The position numbers and the translations under genes are program-made. The notes beneath the pieces were generated by a model. The model saw nothing but the letters and a program-made list of their open reading frames with translations. It ran no database searches and was not told the origin of the DNA. Shown here piece by piece: positions 61,105 through 64,000 of a DNA stretch of 64,000 nucleotides; positions within the stretch are counted from its first letter, which is position 1; each line of letters opens with the position of its first letter. Source of the DNA: Methylobacterium terricola (GTDB lineage Bacteria > Pseudomonadota > Alphaproteobacteria > Rhizobiales > Beijerinckiaceae); contig NZ_VDDA01000002.1 in NCBI RefSeq assembly GCF_006151805.1, forward strand, positions 62,001-126,000, in the 5' to 3' direction.

Positions 61105-61275
61105 ATGAGCATCCTCGGCTTCTACATCGTGGATCGATACATCCACCCCAACGGCTCGACCTGCATGTTCGTACGGTCGAACCCTTTCTGCCGAGACTGG
61201 AAGGGCCTCGACTGGGCTCGCGAGAATGCCGCGCAGTCCGAGATCCTTCCGCGGGTCCGCAGGTTTGGCGCGTAG
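61105..61275 (+). CDS. Phage hypothetical protein
   Basis: 56 residues (GFYIVDRYIHPNGSTCMFVR, then DWKGLDWAREN). The leader CAGCCCCGCCAGCGGCC ends directly at the ATG and recurs at 61293. Confidence 0.5.
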   Translation: MSILGFYIVDRYIHPNGSTCMFVRSNPFCRDWKGLDWARENAAQSEILPRVRRFGA

Positions 61276-61325
61276 CCCCTCAGATCCCATTACAGCCCCG
61301 CCAGCGGCCGAACGCAGGCTAGAGC

Positions 61326-61652
61326 ATGAACCGCCGCGATATCCTTCTCGCCGTCTCCAGCGCCTATCTAGTGCCAGCTGTCGCATCGCTAGCCTCGGCC
61401 GCCAGTGGCAGCGTGGCCGCGATGACGAAGGACTGCGCCCGTCAGGATTGCCGGATTTCGGAGTGGGGTGGCCGCTCTACGCTGTTGGGTTGGCAGCCGA
61501 CTTACGATCGAAACGGCAATCGCGTGGACAAGGGCGATCCTAATATTACGACCTGGAATGCAAGCTGCGCCACTTGCGGCAAGCAGTGGGTCGTAACGAG
61601 CCGGTACGGCGAGACAGAAGCTACCCTGATTAAGCCGCCAGCGGCCGACTGA
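61326..61652 (+). CDS. Secreted phage protein, Cys-containing
   Basis: 108 residues. A signal-peptide-like start (MNRRDILLAVSSAYLVPAVA) is followed by a mature part with two Cys pairs (DCARQDC, CATCGKQWV). Function unknown. Confidence 0.6.
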   Translation: MNRRDILLAVSSAYLVPAVASLASAASGSVAAMTKDCARQDCRISEWGGRSTLLGWQPTYDRNGNRVDKGDPNITTWNASCATCGKQWVVTSRYGETEATLIKPPAAD

Positions 61653-61660
61653 GGACCCAT

Positions 61661-61831
61661 ATGGATCCGCTCCTAAAGATCGTCCTCATCGTGCTCGTGA
61701 TCGGCCTACTGTTCGGTGGCGGCTTCTACGCCGGCCCCTCAGGCGCCTACCCCTACCGCACAGGCGGATGGAGCATCGGGGGTATCCTGATTTTTGTGCT
61801 GGTGGTTCTGCTGCACATGGGACGTATCTAG
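61661..61831 (+). CDS. Small phage membrane protein (DUF3309-like)
   Basis: 56 residues with two hydrophobic helices (IVLIVLVIGLLFGGGFY and IGGILIFVLVVLLHMG) separated by the YPYRTGGW turn seen in DUF3309-type proteins. Directly upstream of the secreted nuclease gene. Confidence 0.62.
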   Translation: MDPLLKIVLIVLVIGLLFGGGFYAGPSGAYPYRTGGWSIGGILIFVLVVLLHMGRI

Positions 61832-61835
61832 CGTC

Positions 61836-62318
61836 ATGTCCCGCACCATCCTCGCTCTTGCAGCGCTTTTGTCCGCCTCTCCCGCATGGGCGATTGACCC
61901 TACTGGCACGCGTCCTGATCCGGTTCTGACGCCAGGCGCCGTGCGGACGGCTGATACCGCCGAGATCTGCGACAAGGCCAAGCACACTGCGGACGTGCGG
62001 AACGTCTCTGGCGCTGAGAAGCAGGCGGTTTACCGTCGGTATGGCCTGACTTCGAACCGCGCCGATTGGTGCAACAGCGAGGAAGGGTGCGAGGTTGATC
62101 ACCTCGTCAGCCTCGAACTGGGCGGGTCGAATGACATCACCAACCTCTGGCCCGAACCTTTCGTTGGAGAATGGAACGCTCACGATAAGGATGCCCTTGA
62201 AAACCGGTTGCATAAGCTGGTCTGCGCCGGTCGACTCGACCTGACTGCCGCGCAGACCGCAATCCGCACCGATTGGGTCGCCGCCTACAAGCAGTACGTC
62301 GGCCCCAAGCCCGAATGA
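61836..62318 (+). CDS. Secreted HNH-like nuclease
   Basis: 160 residues: signal peptide (MSRTILALAALLSASPAWA), then the core NSEEGCEVDHLVSLELGGSN with DITNLWPEP and NAHDKDALENRLHKLVCAG. This EVDHLV...GGSN...NLWP pattern is a secreted HNH family found in phages and bacteria. It may degrade competing DNA or act at lysis. Confidence 0.78.
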   Translation: MSRTILALAALLSASPAWAIDPTGTRPDPVLTPGAVRTADTAEICDKAKHTADVRNVSGAEKQAVYRRYGLTSNRADWCNSEEGCEVDHLVSLELGGSNDITNLWPEPFVGEWNAHDKDALENRLHKLVCAGRLDLTAAQTAIRTDWVAAYKQYVGPKPE

Positions 62319-62401
62319 CCTGCACCAACCGCACCCACCCCTGCCCAATTTGCAAGATGGGCCCCTGCCGGGAATGGCAGGGCCGAGGGGCAGTGAAGTA
62401 G
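62315..62401 (+). CDS. Tiny Cys-rich phage peptide
   Basis: 28 residues (MTCTNRTHPCPICKMGPCRE) with C-P-x-C; ATGA overlap with the nuclease gene. It may be a zinc-binding micro-protein. Confidence 0.45.
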   Translation: MTCTNRTHPCPICKMGPCREWQGRGAVK

Positions 62402-62404
62402 CCG

Positions 62405-62575
62405 ATGGCCTGCCTCTCCTGCGCTCAGGCCCGAAGTGCTGCCGCTGCCGCTGTGAAGGCTGCCAGCACGGGCAATATCCGCGAGGCTGCCGCCCAAACT
62501 GCCCGCATGACCGACGCGCTCAAGGACAAGGCTGAGAGCCTGAGGGTGCGGATGCTGACGCGAAAGACTGGATAG
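62405..62575 (+). CDS. Phage hypothetical protein
   Basis: 56 residues, Ala-rich helical after a CLSC motif (MACLSCAQARSAAAAA). No family recognised. Confidence 0.5.
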   Translation: MACLSCAQARSAAAAAVKAASTGNIREAAAQTARMTDALKDKAESLRVRMLTRKTG

Positions 62576-62582
62576 AGCCCAC

Positions 62583-63302
62583 ATGGCGCTCAATGACAAA
62601 CAGCGCCGGTTCGTTGAGGAATACCTTGTCGACCTGAACGCGACCCAGGCGGCGATCCGCGCCGGGTATAGCGAGAAGACCGCCCGGTCGCAGGCCGATC
62701 GTCTGTTGACAAATGTTGACGTCCAGGCCGCGATCTCCGAAGGGCAAGCTAAGCGGTCGGAGCGGACCCAGATCACCGCCGATATGGTACTCAACCATTG
62801 GTGGGATCTGAGTCGGGCTGACCCGAACGAGCTCATCCAGTACCGGCGCCAGTGCTGCCGACATTGCTGGGGCGAGGGCTTCGGCTACCAGTTCACCCCG
62901 GCCGAGTTCGCCAAGAAAGAGACTGAAGCGAACGACGGGCCGGAGGTGCTGCCGATCGACCCGCAGGGCGGTATCGGTTTCGACGCGAAGCGCGAGCCCA
63001 ACCCTGATTGTCCTGAGTGTCACGGCGAAGGCACGGGCAAGCTCCACGCGCTCGATACCCGTAAGCTGAAGGGCTCGGCGAAGCTGCTCTACAAGGGCGC
63101 CAAGCGGACGAAGGACGGCCTTGAGATCCTGATGCACGATCAGGCCAAGGCGCTCGAAAACGTTGCGAAGCATCTCGGCATGTTCGTCGAGCGGCGCGAA
63201 GTCAGCGGTCCAGGCGGCAAGCCTGTCGAGCTGGTGACCAAGGACATGTCGCCCAAGGAAGCGGCCGACGCCTATGCCGGCACCATCAACGGCGACGACT
63301 GA
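62583..63302 (+). CDS. Terminase small subunit
   Basis: 239 residues. The N-terminal DNA-binding part (MALNDKQRRFVEEYLVDLNA, then TQAAIRAGYSEKTARSQADR) is Terminase_2-type, followed by an inserted zinc finger (CCRHCWGEG and CPECHGEG) and a long C terminus. It recognises phage DNA for packaging; the large subunit should lie just beyond the window. Confidence 0.9.
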   Translation: MALNDKQRRFVEEYLVDLNATQAAIRAGYSEKTARSQADRLLTNVDVQAAISEGQAKRSERTQITADMVLNHWWDLSRADPNELIQYRRQCCRHCWGEGFGYQFTPAEFAKKETEANDGPEVLPIDPQGGIGFDAKREPNPDCPECHGEGTGKLHALDTRKLKGSAKLLYKGAKRTKDGLEILMHDQAKALENVAKHLGMFVERREVSGPGGKPVELVTKDMSPKEAADAYAGTINGDD

Positions 63303-63311
63303 GAGTTCACC

Positions 63312-63497
63312 ATGGACGCCAAGCGCCTAAAAACGGCCTCCTTCCAAGAAATCCGAACCCGCTTGACCGAAGAGAGGCGCTTCCTTTCTGATCAGACTTT
63401 CTCTGAGTGCATCACGCGTGCGCTCGCCGAAATGTTTGAGCGAGGCGTTGCCGCCGGACGCGAGTTTGAGGCCAAGAACTTGAGCAAGTCGAATTGA
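63312..63497 (+). CDS. Phage hypothetical protein
   Basis: 61 residues, helical (FSECITRALAEMFERGVAAG). It lies between the terminase small subunit and the HNH gene. No family recognised. Confidence 0.55.
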   Translation: MDAKRLKTASFQEIRTRLTEERRFLSDQTFSECITRALAEMFERGVAAGREFEAKNLSKSN

Positions 63498-63587
63498 AGC
63501 CACTGCGCTTCGGGCTATAATGGACGAGCCGCCGGGTGCTTGCGACACGCCGACGGCTCTGACCAAGCCCGAACGCAGGAGGTTCGA

Positions 63588-64000
63588 GTGGCTGACTTCG
63601 GTTTATGCTCAATTGAGGGCTGCGGCAAGAACGCCGCGAAGAAGGGTTGGTGTCTCGCCCATTACACTCGGTGGTATAGGCACGGCGATCCAGAGGCGGG
63701 AGGCCGAGCCCAAACGGCGGCTGGCGCGTCCTTAGCGTGGATGCAGGCCAATCTTGACCACGACGGGGCCGGCTGCCTGCTGTGGCCCTTTTCGCGTTCG
63801 CCGAACGGCAGGGCACAAATAGAGGTCGATGGTCGCCGGCATACAGCCGGCCGAGTGATGTGCGCCTTAGCTCATGGCGAGCCGCCGGATCCTGACTGCG
63901 AAGCGGCGCACTCGTGCGGAAAAGGTCATCTTGGCTGTGTAAGCCCCGCGCACCTGCGCTGGGCTACTAAGGTTGAGAATGAGGCGGACAAGGCAGGGCA
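63588..64000 (+). CDS. HNH endonuclease, 5' part
   Basis: At least 137 residues, running off the right edge. GTG start with CAGGAGG upstream. The N terminus has zinc-ribbon-like Cys (CSIEGCGKNAAKKGWCLAHY) and the visible end has AAHSCGKGHLGCVSPAHLRW, the HNH/homing-type zinc-bound core. HNH genes beside terminases often support packaging or are homing elements. Confidence 0.8.
   Translation, partial: MADFGLCSIEGCGKNAAKKGWCLAHYTRWYRHGDPEAGGRAQTAAGASLAWMQANLDHDGAGCLLWPFSRSPNGRAQIEVDGRRHTAGRVMCALAHGEPPDPDCEAAHSCGKGHLGCVSPAHLRWATKVENEADKAG

Larger units (their letters stand above)
38685..64000. mobile_element. Prophage (temperate, tailed-phage-like), left part
   Basis: From the tRNA-Ser 3' end to beyond the window: integrase, excisionase-like protein, leftward early operon, CI-like repressor flanked by shared operators, rightward Cro-like, replication, antitermination, tRNA, structured-RNA and terminase genes. 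Gene density, tiny genes with stop/start overlaps and a lower, more uneven GC content set it apart from the host part. Large terminase, head, tail and lysis genes and attR are not in the window. Confidence 0.92.

Overview
The window is about 64 kb of GC-rich DNA from an alphaproteobacterium, most likely Methylobacterium or a close relative. The reasons are a mesaconyl-CoA hydratase of the ethylmalonyl-CoA pathway, a three-subunit alphaproteobacterial transhydrogenase, an aa3-oxidase subunit IV, an EcfG-like (ECF15) sigma factor with EcfG-type promoters (GGAAC, 16-17 bases, CGTT), and several chemoreceptors. It divides into a host chromosomal part (1 to about 38.68 kb) and the left part of a prophage inserted at a tRNA-Ser gene (about 38.69 kb to beyond the right edge).

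Host part, left to right: the end of an mntR-like regulator; a PAS chemoreceptor; a decarboxylase-type amidohydrolase with a divergent LysR regulator; mesaconyl-CoA hydratase; a translationally coupled YggT/DUF167 pair; twin tRNA-Ala(CGC) genes; a manganese catalase and a CsoR/FrmR-type repressor; an ABC1 kinase-like protein; aa3-oxidase subunit IV; pntAA-pntAB-pntB; recJ; twin tRNA-Tyr(GTA) genes; the ECF sigma factor, whose reading frame ends inside the second tRNA-Tyr; a PPK2 polyphosphate kinase; several oxidoreductases and hydrolases; a second chemoreceptor; an XRE regulator; a META-domain protein; and a five-gene branched-chain-amino-acid-type ABC importer. A degenerate PBP1-like protein and a secreted protein with four G-S-P-E-Y-R-R repeats diverge from one intergenic region carrying two opposed EcfG-type promoters. 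UbiB, a His-rich cupin and small proteins follow.

Prophage part: attL at the tRNA-Ser 3' end, an integrase and an excisionase-like protein, then a leftward operon of about 10 kb of small, stop/start-coupled genes (50.2 to 40.0 kb) containing HNH, P-loop, PD-(D/E)XK-like, MazG/DUF3850-like and zinc-ribbon proteins. A CI-like S24 repressor lies between two control regions that share the palindrome AATCGCGATT. Rightward genes start at 51.07 kb: a Cro-like protein, winged-helix and VRR-NUC proteins, a replication protein with 22-bp iterons inside its gene, a MucR-like protein and a NusG-like antiterminator. After the NusG-like gene come four tRNA genes (Pro-TGG, Thr-TGT, Gln-TTG, Met-CAT), about 0.9 kb with no convincing gene but with dense nested and pseudoknotted inverted repeats that look like a large structured RNA, then small proteins, a secreted HNH-like nuclease, the terminase small subunit and an HNH endonuclease cut by the window edge. 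The packaging, head, tail and lysis genes and attR lie outside.

The most notable candidates for undescribed biology are the ornate RNA next to the phage tRNAs and NusG-like gene, the divergent EcfG-controlled pair (inactive-looking transglycosylase fused to a nuclease-like domain, plus the repeat protein), and the iteron origin inside the replication gene.
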